From Klebsiella electrica (GTDB lineage: Bacteria; Pseudomonadota; Gammaproteobacteria; Enterobacterales; Enterobacteriaceae): a stretch of DNA of 64,000 nt. Below the pieces are notes generated by a model, which saw only the letters and a program-made list of their open reading frames with translations, ran no database searches and was not told the DNA's origin. The stretch is from contig NZ_CP041247.1 of NCBI RefSeq assembly GCF_006711645.1, forward strand, positions 1,922,001-1,986,000. The letters run 5' to 3'. Of the stretch, positions 52,614 through 62,096 are shown in pieces. Made by a program: the position numbers and the translations under genes. Numbering within the stretch: the first letter of the stretch is position 1; each line of letters opens with the position of its first letter.

Positions 52614-52757
52614 TTATTCAGGGGCGGTGAATGACGGATACAGCTGGGATTCAAGGTAGCTGACGAGGGCCCAAACTTCACCGCTGAAAATAAACCAAAG
52701 CGCAGCGAGCAAAATTATTATCACAATAACCAGAAGGGCAATTTCACTTTTACTCAT
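52614..52757 (-). CDS. small single-span membrane protein (hypothetical)
   Basis: A 47-codon ORF with an N-terminal MSKSEIALL, one long hydrophobic helix (about residues 6-24, rich in I, V and L), then an amphipathic segment with three Trp in total and a polar end ESQLYPSFTAPE. The shape is that of a real enterobacterial small membrane protein. I do not recognise the family. The Shine-Dalgarno sequence is weak (GAAG six bases before ATG). It lies in the 830-bp gap between yebY and the VirK-family gene. The remaining gap 52326-52613 shows no convincing gene. Confidence 0.55.
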   Translation of the reverse strand: MSKSEIALLVIVIIILLAALWFIFSGEVWALVSYLESQLYPSFTAPE

Positions 52758-52878
52758 AACTTCAATGACTACCCGAAAGGAAAACGATGAAGGTATGATA
52801 GTAACGAAACCACAGGATAAGATGCAAACGCCGTGATTTAAAAACGGCGTTTGTTTGATATGAACAGGTGTTAGTCCG

Positions 52879-53829
52879 TCAGAGTTGGGGAGTCAGCTGC
52901 GCGACCTGCGCGGTCAGTTCGTCCAGCAGCTGAAAACGGCGGCGGTATTCTGCCCGCTTTTTACTGGCTATCTCTTCCAGTGATTTTCTTTCCATCTGTA
53001 ACGGTAAGCGCCAGCGCCAGGCGCCATCGGCTACGCCATCAATAGACTGCCAGAACTCATCATAGCTGGCGTGGAAATGGCGCCCCTTGCTGAGACGATA
53101 GCGCAGCGCGCGGAAAACGTGACCGTTATCGCTTACGCCATAAATGGCCTGAATGTGACTTCTTGCGGCCAGCGCCCAGATAAATTCGAGCAGCAGGCGT
53201 TTAGGAAACAGACCATAGCAGGCGCGGGTGGCGAGTTTGATGACTTCGTGCGGCACATCGCGTCGCGGCCCCTGCAGTCCGCCGATAACCAGCTGCCATT
53301 GCTCCTGCTGGCGCACGACGCTGAACGTGGCGCTGGCCAGCAGCGTCTGGTTGCCGTCGTGCAGCCACAATGTGGTTTCGCCTTCGCGCTCGGCTTTACC
53401 TGCGGAGGAGGCTGAGAGAGTGAAGCGGGCCTCATCTTTGCCCTGCAATTCCAGCAGGGTCGTCTCGTTGGCGGCGGTCATCGCGGCAGCCAGCTTCGCG
53501 CCTGACAGTGAGTCGATGAACTGATAGTGGCTGATAATCGCCTGGGCGCGCTGGCTGGCGTTTAACCCACGTCTCAGATACTGGCGGTGAACTTTACCCG
53601 GCAGGGTGACCTGTGCGGCAAGTAACTGATTAAAGTCAGGACGCCCGGAAAGATTATCCAGCATCGCGCGCGTTGGCGTATAAAATAAGGCCGTACGCAA
53701 TAAAAATTTAAGCCGGTAATTACGCTTTTGCCAAATCGGAGCGGGAATAAGTCTGCCCATCACCAGATCGGCAATAAGATGGGTGCGTGGCTGTTGTGCG
53801 AAGGCGGAGTGCAGGCTATTGTCCGTCAC
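52879..53829 (-). CDS. VirK/YbjX family protein (DUF535)
   Basis: A 316-residue cytoplasmic protein of the VirK/YbjX family. Family stretches include FLLRTALFYTPTRAMLDNL near residue 43, LWLHDGNQTLLASATFSV near residue 150 and the C-terminal ASKKRAEYRRRFQLLDEL. Members are PhoP-controlled in Salmonella and are linked to resistance to antimicrobial peptides and virulence, but the biochemical role is unknown. I see no good PhoP box here. E. coli has no such gene at this place. Confidence 0.85.
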   Translation of the reverse strand: MTDNSLHSAFAQQPRTHLIADLVMGRLIPAPIWQKRNYRLKFLLRTALFYTPTRAMLDNLSGRPDFNQLLAAQVTLPGKVHRQYLRRGLNASQRAQAIISHYQFIDSLSGAKLAAAMTAANETTLLELQGKDEARFTLSASSAGKAEREGETTLWLHDGNQTLLASATFSVVRQQEQWQLVIGGLQGPRRDVPHEVIKLATRACYGLFPKRLLLEFIWALAARSHIQAIYGVSDNGHVFRALRYRLSKGRHFHASYDEFWQSIDGVADGAWRWRLPLQMERKSLEEIASKKRAEYRRRFQLLDELTAQVAQLTPQL

Positions 53830-53993
53830 GATAAAATACCTCGTTGTTATTTAGCCTCTATTTTAAGGGTCCGGTGAGGTGAGATTAATATCCTGGCGGA
53901 CTATATTTCTGTTTCGTTTATATTTGATTGAGGTGGGGATCTTCGGGAGAGCCGGGGAGCGAATTAACTATAATTGCATCAGGAGGACAAAAT

Positions 53994-54647
53994 ATGTATC
54001 AACGCATCGATGGTTCGGCCTGGCGCAATATCTGGCTGATTGGCGATCTGCACGGCTGCTTTGCCTTATTGATGAGCCAGTTGCGGCATATAAAATTCGA
54101 CCCTTACCAGGATCTTCTCGTTTCCGTGGGCGATTTGATCGATCGCGGGCCGCAAAGCGCGAAATGTCTCGCGCTTCTCGACTGCCGCTGGTTCTGTGCG
54201 GTGCGCGGTAATCATGAACAGATGGCGCTGGATGCGCAGGAGAGCGGGGTGCAGACGCTATGGGCCATGAACGGAGGCCACTGGTATCAGGAGAGCACGC
54301 GCAGCGAACGGCGACACATTGACGAACATCTCAGGAGCTGTCGCCAGCTGCCGCTGATCGTGGAACTCAGCGCCGGATCGCAGCGTCATATTGTGGCCCA
54401 CGCCGATTACCCGGCGGCGACCTATCGTTGGCAGCAGCCGGTCGACGAACAACAGGTGCTCTGGAGCCGACAACGGCTGATGGATCATCTGGCTGGTCGA
54501 CATGGCGCGATAGGTGGAGCGGACCACTTCTGGTTTGGCCACACGCCGTTGAAGCAACGCTATGATAGCGATAATCAACATTATATTGATACGGGGGCGG
54601 TATTCGGCGGTACGCTGACTCTGGTACAGCTGCAATCAACGGTTTAA
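53994..54647 (+). CDS. pphA: Serine/threonine protein phosphatase PphA
   Basis: A 217-residue metallophosphatase of the PPP family that in E. coli acts in the response to misfolded proteins. All three metal motifs are intact: GDLHG (17-21), GDLIDRG (46-52) and RGNHE (71-75), with HADYP and FGHTP further on. I start at MYQRIDG (53994) after AGGAGG; a longer reading upstream is unsupported. Its stop overlaps that of the convergent yebW by three bases. SdsR, encoded upstream, targets pphA in E. coli. Confidence 0.95.
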   Translation: MYQRIDGSAWRNIWLIGDLHGCFALLMSQLRHIKFDPYQDLLVSVGDLIDRGPQSAKCLALLDCRWFCAVRGNHEQMALDAQESGVQTLWAMNGGHWYQESTRSERRHIDEHLRSCRQLPLIVELSAGSQRHIVAHADYPAATYRWQQPVDEQQVLWSRQRLMDHLAGRHGAIGGADHFWFGHTPLKQRYDSDNQHYIDTGAVFGGTLTLVQLQSTV

Positions 54648-54835
54648 AAATCGCTGTATTCGCGGGCAGGCTGCCAGAAACTATCAATAAAATCCTCAAC
54701 CGGAAAACAGCCGCCATGGCGTATCCGCTGATCGTCCATCGCGACAAGGCACCGTTGTTCATTATCGTAAACGTCGACGACAATATCTTCGCAACCACCG
54801 TCCAGATAACAAATAAACAAAACTAAGGCGAACAT
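54644..54835 (-). CDS. yebW: YebW small protein
   Basis: A 63-residue protein of unknown function recognised by its sequence (MFALVLFICYLDGGCEDIVVDVYDN) and place next to pphA. It carries four cysteines and is mostly acidic after the hydrophobic start. It is convergent with pphA, sharing the palindromic ttaa at the stops. Confidence 0.92.
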   Translation of the reverse strand: MFALVLFICYLDGGCEDIVVDVYDNEQRCLVAMDDQRIRHGGCFPVEDFIDSFWQPAREYSDF

Positions 54836-54892
54836 CGTGGCCCCATGTTTGGGTTTGTTATCAGTATAGGGTAGCCCATAAACGGCGGGAAT

Positions 54893-54924
54893 AAATAACC
54901 CGTCTCAGGCGACGGGTTCTTTTT
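54893..54924. terminator. terminator downstream of yebV
   Basis: The stem aacccgtc / gacgggtt with a 6-nt loop is flanked by T-rich sequence on both strands. On - it follows the yebV stop by a few bases. Confidence 0.75.
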
Positions 54925-54927
54925 GAA

Positions 54928-55167
54928 TCAGGCAACGCGCATGACCCAGGCATCGGATTGTTGATCGTAGTGCTTACGGTAGAGGACGGAATGTTGGCCA
55001 TCAAGAATGGCAGGGACGCTGGTTTCCGCATCCCAGCCATCCAGCTGCATGCAGAGGTCCGGATCGGATTTGCAAGGAATACTTAACGTTCGCTCTCCCT
55101 GCTGTTCGCCGTGCAGCTCGGCATCATCTATCTCAAATGCGCCGATTCGAATGTTGGTTTTACGCAT
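54928..55167 (-). CDS. yebV: YebV small protein
   Basis: A 79-residue protein of unknown function, recognised as YebV (MRKTNIRIGAFEIDDAELHGE, ending DAWVMRVA). I choose the ATG at 55167, matching the family N-terminus and following GGGGTG, rather than an in-frame codon 26 residues upstream. It lies downstream of rsmF on the same strand. Confidence 0.92.
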   Translation of the reverse strand: MRKTNIRIGAFEIDDAELHGEQQGERTLSIPCKSDPDLCMQLDGWDAETSVPAILDGQHSVLYRKHYDQQSDAWVMRVA

Positions 55168-55281
55168 AAATTCACCCCGTTGTTGCGCTGAGTTGTGGTA
55201 CGACCAGTCGGGCCGACATTTTTCAGCGTAGACAACGGGGGACAAACCGCCAGTAAAAAAATGCGGTTTTTTTGCACTCTA

Positions 55282-56715
55282 TCACGCCTTGCCGGCAAAA
55301 AGTTTACCGTCGCGAACCAGCTCTCGCGGATAGCTGTTTTTCAAACGGGAGCCGACTTTTTTCGCCAGCCCCAGGGGCGCCCCCTGGAACGTGACGATGA
55401 CTTCATCCTGCTGCGGCGGCGTTTGCGGATAGATGTCGCGGCCGCGATACCACTCTTGCGCTTCATCCGGTGTCAGTTCAAAAGGGGCATCCGGCGCGGC
55501 GAGCGCAATGACCGCTTCGTACTGCCAGCGATAGCCTTTGTTATGGGTTTCCGCCAGGCGAATGCCAATCCGCGAAAAACGGACCTGGCCTATCAATGAT
55601 TCCAGCGCTTTCGGGAACAGCCAAATCTCTTTATCACGCTGCCACAGCGTATGACCGTCATCCCAGCGCAGTCCGATGGCGGCGGCAGCGGCGGAAATCG
55701 CTGCTGCCTCACGGCTTTTAAGCGCTGAGAAAGGAAATTTTCCGACTTTGTAACCCGGCGCCGGTAGCGCTTCGATCGCCGCGGTTTTCTTGAGGCGGGC
55801 AACAAAAAAGCCTTCGCAGTCAAAAATCTGCGGAAAGACGTGGAGAAATCCCTCTGCGGTTAAGGCATCCGTCGCCTGCGGGAACAGCGCCCCGAGCGCT
55901 AGCACCTCGACCGCCTGCGGATAGCGGGCCAACAGCCACTGCACGACCTCTTCGTTCTCTTCCCGGTTGAGGGTACAGGTTGAGTACACCAGCGTGCCGC
56001 CGGGGCGCAGCGCGTGAAATGCGCTATCGATCAGCTCCCGCTGGGTTTCGGCGATCTGCTGATTACTCTCCGGCGACCAGTTTTTCAACGCATCGGGATC
56101 TTTGCGCACCACCCCTTCGCCGGAGCAGGGCGCATCCAGCAGGATGGCATCAAAGCACTCCGGCAGCGCGGCGCCAAACACCCGGCCATCGAAGTGGGTC
56201 AAGGCAACGTTGCTGATGCCGCAGCGGCTGATATTGGCATGCAGCACTTTAACCCGGCTGGCGGAAAACTCATTGGCGAGGATCCCGCCTTCATTTCCCA
56301 TGCGCGCGGCGATCTGCGTGGTTTTTGAGCCCGGCGCGGCGGCCACATCCATGACCCGCTGCGGCATGTCGCCATCGGCAAACAGCGCGGCAACCGGCAG
56401 CATCGAGCTGGCTTCCTGAATATAAAACAGGCCGCTGAGATGTTCGGCGGTGCTGCCCAGCGGCAGGGCGTCCTCATCATCGCGTTCGATCCAAAAGCCC
56501 TCTTCGCACCACGGGATCGGCGTCAGCTGCCAGCCATAGGGCGCTACCCGCTGCACAAAGTCGGTGACGGAAATTTTCAGCGTATTCACGCGCAGGCTGC
56601 GGCGCAACGGGCGCTGACAGGCGGCGATAAACGCCTCGAACGAGAGATGCGTAGGCATCGCGTCACGCATTTGAGCAAGGAATTGGTCAGGAAAATAGAC
56701 TGCGTTTTGAGCCAC
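55282..56715 (-). CDS. rsmF: 16S rRNA m5C1407 methyltransferase RsmF
   Basis: RsmF methylates C1407 of 16S rRNA in the small ribosomal subunit. The 477-residue protein has the SAM motif AAAPGSK (125-131) and the two cysteines of the m5C family, C197 in APCSGEG and C247 in STCTLN. A C-terminal PUA-like RNA-binding part follows. Translation most likely starts at GTG 56715 (giving [10 protein letters not shown]), matching E. coli; a TTG five codons upstream is unlikely. Confidence 0.95.
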   Translation of the reverse strand: MAQNAVYFPDQFLAQMRDAMPTHLSFEAFIAACQRPLRRSLRVNTLKISVTDFVQRVAPYGWQLTPIPWCEEGFWIERDDEDALPLGSTAEHLSGLFYIQEASSMLPVAALFADGDMPQRVMDVAAAPGSKTTQIAARMGNEGGILANEFSASRVKVLHANISRCGISNVALTHFDGRVFGAALPECFDAILLDAPCSGEGVVRKDPDALKNWSPESNQQIAETQRELIDSAFHALRPGGTLVYSTCTLNREENEEVVQWLLARYPQAVEVLALGALFPQATDALTAEGFLHVFPQIFDCEGFFVARLKKTAAIEALPAPGYKVGKFPFSALKSREAAAISAAAAAIGLRWDDGHTLWQRDKEIWLFPKALESLIGQVRFSRIGIRLAETHNKGYRWQYEAVIALAAPDAPFELTPDEAQEWYRGRDIYPQTPPQQDEVIVTFQGAPLGLAKKVGSRLKNSYPRELVRDGKLFAGKA

Positions 56716-56756
56716 GGGTGCGCACCACAAGAAAAAAGGGTGCGCAGTTTATCATA

Positions 56757-56785
56757 AACGCTCCGGCGGGGGACACCGGAGCGTT
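56757..56785. other. hairpin between letB and rsmF
   Basis: A perfect 10-bp stem (aacgctccgg / ccggagcgtt) with a 9-nt loop lies in the gap after letB, upstream of rsmF on the same strand. There is no T-run on the - strand, so termination is uncertain. Confidence 0.45.
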
Positions 56786-56789
56786 TTGC

Positions 56790-59423
56790 TTACTGTGGCA
56801 GGGCTGTGCCCCATTCACGCCACTCTTTTGGTTCGTTTTCCAGCAGCAGGAAGTGTTTGCCATCCTGCGCCTTCGGTGCCAGCGGCGTGCCCGGGGGGGT
56901 GGCGAAGGAGATGCCGCCGCGAATGAACTGGTTAAAGGTCCCGGTTTTCACGACGCCGCCAATCAGGCCAAAGTCGAGGTTATAGCCGGAAGAGAGCCAG
57001 AAGACCGAATTGTTACGCACCAGATACTGATAGCGTTTGCTGATCCGCAATTTGACCATCACGCGATCCGACATCGAGCCCAGCGTCAGCCCGGTGACCG
57101 TACCGACTTCCAGTCCGCGGAACAGTACCGGCGTCCCGATATCCAGCGACCCGGCTTCCGGCACTTCAACCACGATGCTCAGACCGTCAATATAGCGGGA
57201 GTCGCTAATGGTCGTTTCCTGAATTTCGAAATCACGGCGTGGCGTGCCGCGACCAGGTTCAACATTGATATAGGGCTGGAAAATGGTATCCAGGTGTTCG
57301 ACGCCCGCCGCAGAAATCTGCGGGGTGATCACCGAGAAGCGTGTCCCGCCGCGGGTGAAGGTGTCGACGTACTCCGGATAGAGAACCGCTTTCGCCTGAA
57401 CTTCGTTTTTCGCGGTAATCAAATTCAGGGACTGGATCTGGCCGATATTAATGCCCAGATAGCGGATCGGCATTCCTGCGGAAATTTTACCTGCATCAAA
57501 GGCATGCAGCGTAATCTGGCCACCGACCGCCCGCGCGGCGGTTTCGGAAGCGTAGAGAATACGTTTGTTGCCCATTCGCGCGCCGGCGCTGCTACCGCTG
57601 AGATCGTCGAAGCTAATCGCGCCTTTCAGGGCCCGCGACAGCGGTGACGCCTGCACCGTCAGACCATTGCCATCGAGCTGGACTTTGGCGCCCCCCTCGG
57701 CCCAGAAGACGCTATTGTTGGTCAACAGATGGCGATATTCCGGCTTGATATGCAGATCGATATCAAAGGCATTGCGGCGGGGTTTAACCGAAATGATCTC
57801 GCCGACGGCAAACTTACGGTACAGCACCACCGAGCCTTCCTGCACATCCGGCAGGGTTTCAGCCGTCAGGCTGAGGGTGGTGGTGGGCACTTCGCTGAGG
57901 CTGTTTTCTTCCGCCTTCTCCATATTGGCATACAGCGGATAGCTGGCCTGGATGGCCCCTTTCTCGCCAGGGATAATGCGAATACCGCCTTCGACCCACT
58001 CGCTGGCGCTGGCGCCCAGCACTTTAATGCCATCAAAACCCACCTTCACATCAAAGCGGCTGTTAACGACAAATTTACTGTCGCCGCGCACCAGGTCGCG
58101 ATACTCAGGAGTAATGGCCACCTGGAACGTGACGCCTTTAGCGGTCAGCTTGCGCTCCAGAACCTGGCCTACTTTCACGCCGTGCAGCACCAGCGGCTGC
58201 CCGGCATCAATACCGTAACTCTCCGCCGCCGTGAGCGTGAGGGTAGCCACATCCGGTTCTTCGAGCAGGGATTTATCGGCCGGAAGCACCACAAAGTGAT
58301 TCCGCGTCTCTCCCTCTCCGGGCACCAGTTCGAAGGTATTCCCGGTCAGCAGGGCGCTGAGGCTGGGGTTATCCAGCGAGATTTTCGGCTTTTTCATCTG
58401 GATAAGTGTCTTCTCCCTGAGCAGGGTGACAACGCTTGGATCAACCGTCATCTCACCGGTCACTTTACTGCCGGGATTAAGGTTGAGTTTGGTCAGTTGC
58501 CCGACTTCCAGCCCCTGATACATGAGCGGAGTGGAGCCGGCTTTCAGACCTTCGCCGTCAGGCAACTCCAGAGTGACCAGGACCCCGCGCTGGCTGTGAG
58601 CCAAATCTTCGTACAGACCAAACTCATCGTTTTGTTGCGCGGCCTGGGAATCGGCAGGAGAGTCAAAGGCAATGGCGCCGTTAACCAGCGCGGACAGGCT
58701 TTCGAGCTGGACCTTCGCGCCGCTGAGGCCGACATCGGCCTTAACGCCTGACACATTCCAGAAGCGGCTGCCTTTTTTCACCAGGTTCGTAAAGCGGCGT
58801 TCGATCAGCACATCGATAGTGACGCCCTGGTTGTTATCATTGAGCGCAAAATCGTAAACCCGGCCCACCGGAATCTTGCGGAAGTAGACCAGCGAACCGC
58901 TGGTGAGCGAACCGAGGTCCGGCGCCTGCAGATGAATCATCAGCTCGCCGTTGTTGATATGGTATTTCGGCTGGGTATCGAGGGCGACGAAATGGTCCTC
59001 CGGGTCGCCCTGGCCCGGCATCATACCGATATAGTTACCGCCAACCAGCGCATCAAGTCCGGATACCCCGGCCAGCGAGGCTTTCGGCGTAACCAGCCAG
59101 AACTGGGTATCCTTGCGCAGAGCCTCTTTCATATCGCCTTTCACGCTGGCAGAGACTTCAATTTTGCTCAGATCTTTGCTCAGCGAGATATTCTCGACGG
59201 TGCCCACCTCGACCCCCTGGTAGCGGATAGGCGTGCGCCCCGGGACAATCCCGTTGGCCGACTGGAAGTCGATGGTGATGGTCGTTCCGCGATCGTTATA
59301 GCTGGTCCAGATCAGCCAGATGGCGATCAACAGGGCTATTACCGGCAGCAGCCAGAATGGCGAGATGCGACGTTTGGTTTTAATTCTGGCTTCAGTCGGT
59401 GAAGCGGGCGTTTCCTGACTCAT
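56790..59423 (-). CDS. letB: LetB, multi-MCE lipid transport tunnel
   Basis: An 877-residue, membrane-anchored periplasmic protein with one N-terminal helix ([17 protein letters not shown]) and seven MCE domains in series, seen as repeated [17 protein letters not shown] openings (for example [36 protein letters not shown]). E. coli LetB hexamers form a tunnel across the periplasm for lipids. Length equals the E. coli protein. Its start lies inside the 3' end of letA (32-base overlap), so LetA and LetB are made together. Confidence 0.96.
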   Translation of the reverse strand: MSQETPASPTEARIKTKRRISPFWLLPVIALLIAIWLIWTSYNDRGTTITIDFQSANGIVPGRTPIRYQGVEVGTVENISLSKDLSKIEVSASVKGDMKEALRKDTQFWLVTPKASLAGVSGLDALVGGNYIGMMPGQGDPEDHFVALDTQPKYHINNGELMIHLQAPDLGSLTSGSLVYFRKIPVGRVYDFALNDNNQGVTIDVLIERRFTNLVKKGSRFWNVSGVKADVGLSGAKVQLESLSALVNGAIAFDSPADSQAAQQNDEFGLYEDLAHSQRGVLVTLELPDGEGLKAGSTPLMYQGLEVGQLTKLNLNPGSKVTGEMTVDPSVVTLLREKTLIQMKKPKISLDNPSLSALLTGNTFELVPGEGETRNHFVVLPADKSLLEEPDVATLTLTAAESYGIDAGQPLVLHGVKVGQVLERKLTAKGVTFQVAITPEYRDLVRGDSKFVVNSRFDVKVGFDGIKVLGASASEWVEGGIRIIPGEKGAIQASYPLYANMEKAEENSLSEVPTTTLSLTAETLPDVQEGSVVLYRKFAVGEIISVKPRRNAFDIDLHIKPEYRHLLTNNSVFWAEGGAKVQLDGNGLTVQASPLSRALKGAISFDDLSGSSAGARMGNKRILYASETAARAVGGQITLHAFDAGKISAGMPIRYLGINIGQIQSLNLITAKNEVQAKAVLYPEYVDTFTRGGTRFSVITPQISAAGVEHLDTIFQPYINVEPGRGTPRRDFEIQETTISDSRYIDGLSIVVEVPEAGSLDIGTPVLFRGLEVGTVTGLTLGSMSDRVMVKLRISKRYQYLVRNNSVFWLSSGYNLDFGLIGGVVKTGTFNQFIRGGISFATPPGTPLAPKAQDGKHFLLLENEPKEWREWGTALPQ

Positions 59424-60675
59424 GTGCGTCCCAAAGTAAGCGGCTGTCCAGCCATTCAACAGCAAGGATAGTTAATATTACCGCGGCGCCGAAATATACC
59501 GCAGCAGGCCCCATCGTGAAAGCGAGGAGTTGGTCGCGATTAATCAGTGACATGGTTAATGAGATAACAAAAAGATCCAACATGGACCAACGGCCGATCC
59601 AGGTAATCAGCCGCAGCAGGATGATGCGGGTACGCAGCCCCTGTTCGCACTTGAATTGTATGCTTACTAACAGCGTAAACAACACAATAACTTTGGTAAA
59701 TGGCACCAGGATACTGGCGATAAACACCACGCCAGCAATCGCCACATTGCTATTGGCCAACGACATGATCCCCGACAGAATCGTGTCATCCTGGCGCGCG
59801 CCGTTGACGTAAATAATCGAGATCGGCAGCAGGTTAGCGGGCAGCAGGAAGACCATCGAAGCAATCAGCCCGGCCCAGCTCCGCTGCAGGCTTTGCGGCC
59901 GTCGATGGTGGAGCGGCGTATGGCAACGTCGGCAGCGTCCGCGGGGATCGCGAAAGCCGGTGTAATGACAGCCGGTGCAAACCTGTAGCGCCGGGTCGGC
60001 CCGAAACGCGGGTCGCTGGGGATAAAATCGCTCCCACAACTCTTCGACGTTCATATGAATGATAGTCAGAATGCTCAGCAGGGTGAGCGAGATAAAGGCC
60101 ACAAGCCCGACGCCCGGTTGCAGGAAGGCGTAATCCTGCACTTTGATAGAGGCCACACCGATACCGACCAGATAGATATCCAGCATCACCCACTCTTTGA
60201 GCTTCTCCAGCATCAGCAGCACCGGGCGTAAATTCATGCCCAGAACGTTTCCCAGCCAGAGATAGGAGATAGAGATGACCAGCAGCGCCGGCGCGCCAAT
60301 CGCGCAAAACAGCACCATCGCGGCAGTGAGCGGATCGCCCTGACCGGTCATTTGCCAGATCCCCTGAATCACGTTGGCATCGATACGTACGCCGAGCAGA
60401 TGCAGACGCAACAGCGGCTCGGTCCAGGCGAAGGGCATCAGGAGTATCATGGTAATGGCCATACAGCCCAGCCGCGTCAGAGACCAGTCACGGCCATCGC
60501 GCACTTTCGCATTGCAGCGGGGGCACCAGGCGCTTTGATGACGCTTCAGCACCGGCAAACGAAAAAGAACGTCACACTGCGGACAGCGGTGATAATGCGC
60601 CTGCGGCAGCGAACTGCTTATCGCATGCACGACCATCTTTTTTGCCGGTGTTATCGGTTGTGTTTTTAGTGGCAT
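59392..60675 (-). CDS. letA: LetA, inner-membrane partner of LetB
   Basis: A 427-residue inner-membrane protein with two related halves (formerly YebS, PqiA-like). Each half begins with a zinc-ribbon-type cysteine set, CPQC...CPRC near residue 32 and CTGC...CRRC near residue 234, followed by four or so membrane helices. It is thought to load lipids into the LetB tunnel. It is divergent from msrC and the first gene of letAB. Confidence 0.95.
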   Translation of the reverse strand: MPLKTQPITPAKKMVVHAISSSLPQAHYHRCPQCDVLFRLPVLKRHQSAWCPRCNAKVRDGRDWSLTRLGCMAITMILLMPFAWTEPLLRLHLLGVRIDANVIQGIWQMTGQGDPLTAAMVLFCAIGAPALLVISISYLWLGNVLGMNLRPVLLMLEKLKEWVMLDIYLVGIGVASIKVQDYAFLQPGVGLVAFISLTLLSILTIIHMNVEELWERFYPQRPAFRADPALQVCTGCHYTGFRDPRGRCRRCHTPLHHRRPQSLQRSWAGLIASMVFLLPANLLPISIIYVNGARQDDTILSGIMSLANSNVAIAGVVFIASILVPFTKVIVLFTLLVSIQFKCEQGLRTRIILLRLITWIGRWSMLDLFVISLTMSLINRDQLLAFTMGPAAVYFGAAVILTILAVEWLDSRLLWDAHESGNARFTD

Positions 60676-60807
60676 TTATTACGTACAGGTATGAATGTAT
60701 CTCACTATATTAACCCAGGAATGAATTCATCTTGAGCCTGAACGCATTTAATGCTTATTTTATTAGGCAATGCGTATTTTGCTGTAAGACAACTAAGTGA
60801 CTGGATA

Positions 60808-61305
60808 ATGAACAAAACAGAATTTTACGCGGACTTGAACCGTGATTTTCAGGCATTAATGGCAGGCGAGACCAGTTTTCTGGCCATGATCTCTAATACC
60901 AGCGCGCTGTTGTTTGAGCGTCTGAGCGAGGTCAACTGGGCAGGTTTCTATCTGCTTGAAGGGGAGACGCTGGTTTTAGGACCATTCCAGGGCAAACTGG
61001 CCTGCGTACGGATTCCGGTCGGGCGGGGCGTTTGCGGCACGGCCGTGGCGCAAAATCGCGTCCAGCGGGTAGATGATGTCCATGCCTTCGCGGGACATAT
61101 CGCATGTGATGCCGCCAGCAATTCGGAAATCGTCTTTCCGCTGCAGGTTAACAATCAGATTATTGGCGTTCTGGATATCGACAGCACCGCCGCGTCCCGC
61201 TTCACCGCTGAGGATGAACAGGGGCTGGCTGAGCTGGTCGCGCATCTGGAAAAACTCATTTCTGCGACTGACTATCAAAAAATATTCGCCCACGTCGCAG
61301 GATAA
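60808..61305 (+). CDS. msrC: Free methionine-(R)-sulfoxide reductase MsrC
   Basis: A 165-residue single GAF-domain enzyme that reduces free Met-R-sulfoxide with thioredoxin. The three family cysteines are present (GKLACVRIPVGRGVCGTAV and HIACDAASNSEIVFPL). I start it at MNKTEFYADLN (60808), the family start; a 19-codon upstream extension has no Shine-Dalgarno. It is followed by proQ with 97 bp between. Confidence 0.95.
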   Translation: MNKTEFYADLNRDFQALMAGETSFLAMISNTSALLFERLSEVNWAGFYLLEGETLVLGPFQGKLACVRIPVGRGVCGTAVAQNRVQRVDDVHAFAGHIACDAASNSEIVFPLQVNNQIIGVLDIDSTAASRFTAEDEQGLAELVAHLEKLISATDYQKIFAHVAG

Positions 61306-61402
61306 TCAACGGATAACGTAGCATTTAGCGATGGCGTCATTATAATGACGCCTGTTCATGCCTGCGGCTTGTTGGCTACGTCCGTTGTAATCAGGAAATT
61401 TC

Positions 61403-62077
61403 ATGGAAAATCAACCTAAGTTGAATAGCAGTAAAGAAGTTATCGCGTTTCTGGCCGAACGTTTCCCTCAGTGCTTCAGCGCTGAAGGCGAAGCTCGCCC
61501 CCTGAAAGTCGGTATTTTTCAGGATCTCGTGGAGCGTGTTGGGGGGGAGATGAATCTCAGCAAAACCCAACTTCGTGCCGCTTTACGTCTTTATACTTCG
61601 AGCTGGCGCTATCTGTACGGCGTTAAGCCTGGCGCAGTCCGCGTTGACCTTGACGGCAACCCGTGCGGCGAACTGGAAGAGCAGCATGTTGCTCACGCTC
61701 GTCAGCAGCTCGAAGAAGCAAAAGCTCGCGTTCAGGCGCAGCGCGCAAGCCAGCAGGCGAAAAAACGCGAAGCCGCCGCGGCTGCTGGGCAGCAGGAAGA
61801 CGGTGCTCGTCGTGAGCGCAAGCCGCGTCCTCAGGTTCGTCGCAAAGAAGGCACCGAACAGCGTAAGCCGCGTCCAGCCGTTGCGAAAGCACCGCGTGAA
61901 GAGCGTCATACCCCTGTATCAGATCTGACTGCGTTAAGCGTTGGCCAGGCTCTGAAGGTGAAAGCAGGCAACAACGCCATGGACGCCACCGTTCTGGAAA
62001 TCACCAAAGATGGCGTTCGTGTACAGCTGACTTCTGGTATGTCAATGATTGTACGCGCAGAACACCTGGTGTTCTGA
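61403..62077 (+). CDS. proQ: RNA chaperone ProQ
   Basis: A global RNA-binding protein that stabilises many sRNAs and mRNA 3' ends and affects ProP. The 224-residue chain has an N-terminal FinO domain (about residues 1-120, including [22 protein letters not shown]), a basic, Ala-rich linker (about 120-175) and a C-terminal Tudor-like domain ([21 protein letters not shown]). It is slightly shorter than E. coli ProQ (232), mainly in the linker. It forms a unit with prc, 19 bp downstream. Confidence 0.96.
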   Translation: MENQPKLNSSKEVIAFLAERFPQCFSAEGEARPLKVGIFQDLVERVGGEMNLSKTQLRAALRLYTSSWRYLYGVKPGAVRVDLDGNPCGELEEQHVAHARQQLEEAKARVQAQRASQQAKKREAAAAAGQQEDGARRERKPRPQVRRKEGTEQRKPRPAVAKAPREERHTPVSDLTALSVGQALKVKAGNNAMDATVLEITKDGVRVQLTSGMSMIVRAEHLVF

Positions 62078-62096
62078 AACGGAGGCCGGGCCAGGC

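Noticed and set aside
53880..53992. PhoP box upstream of pphA or the VirK-family gene
   Set aside because: One GTTTA half-site is seen, but the second half at the right spacing is missing.
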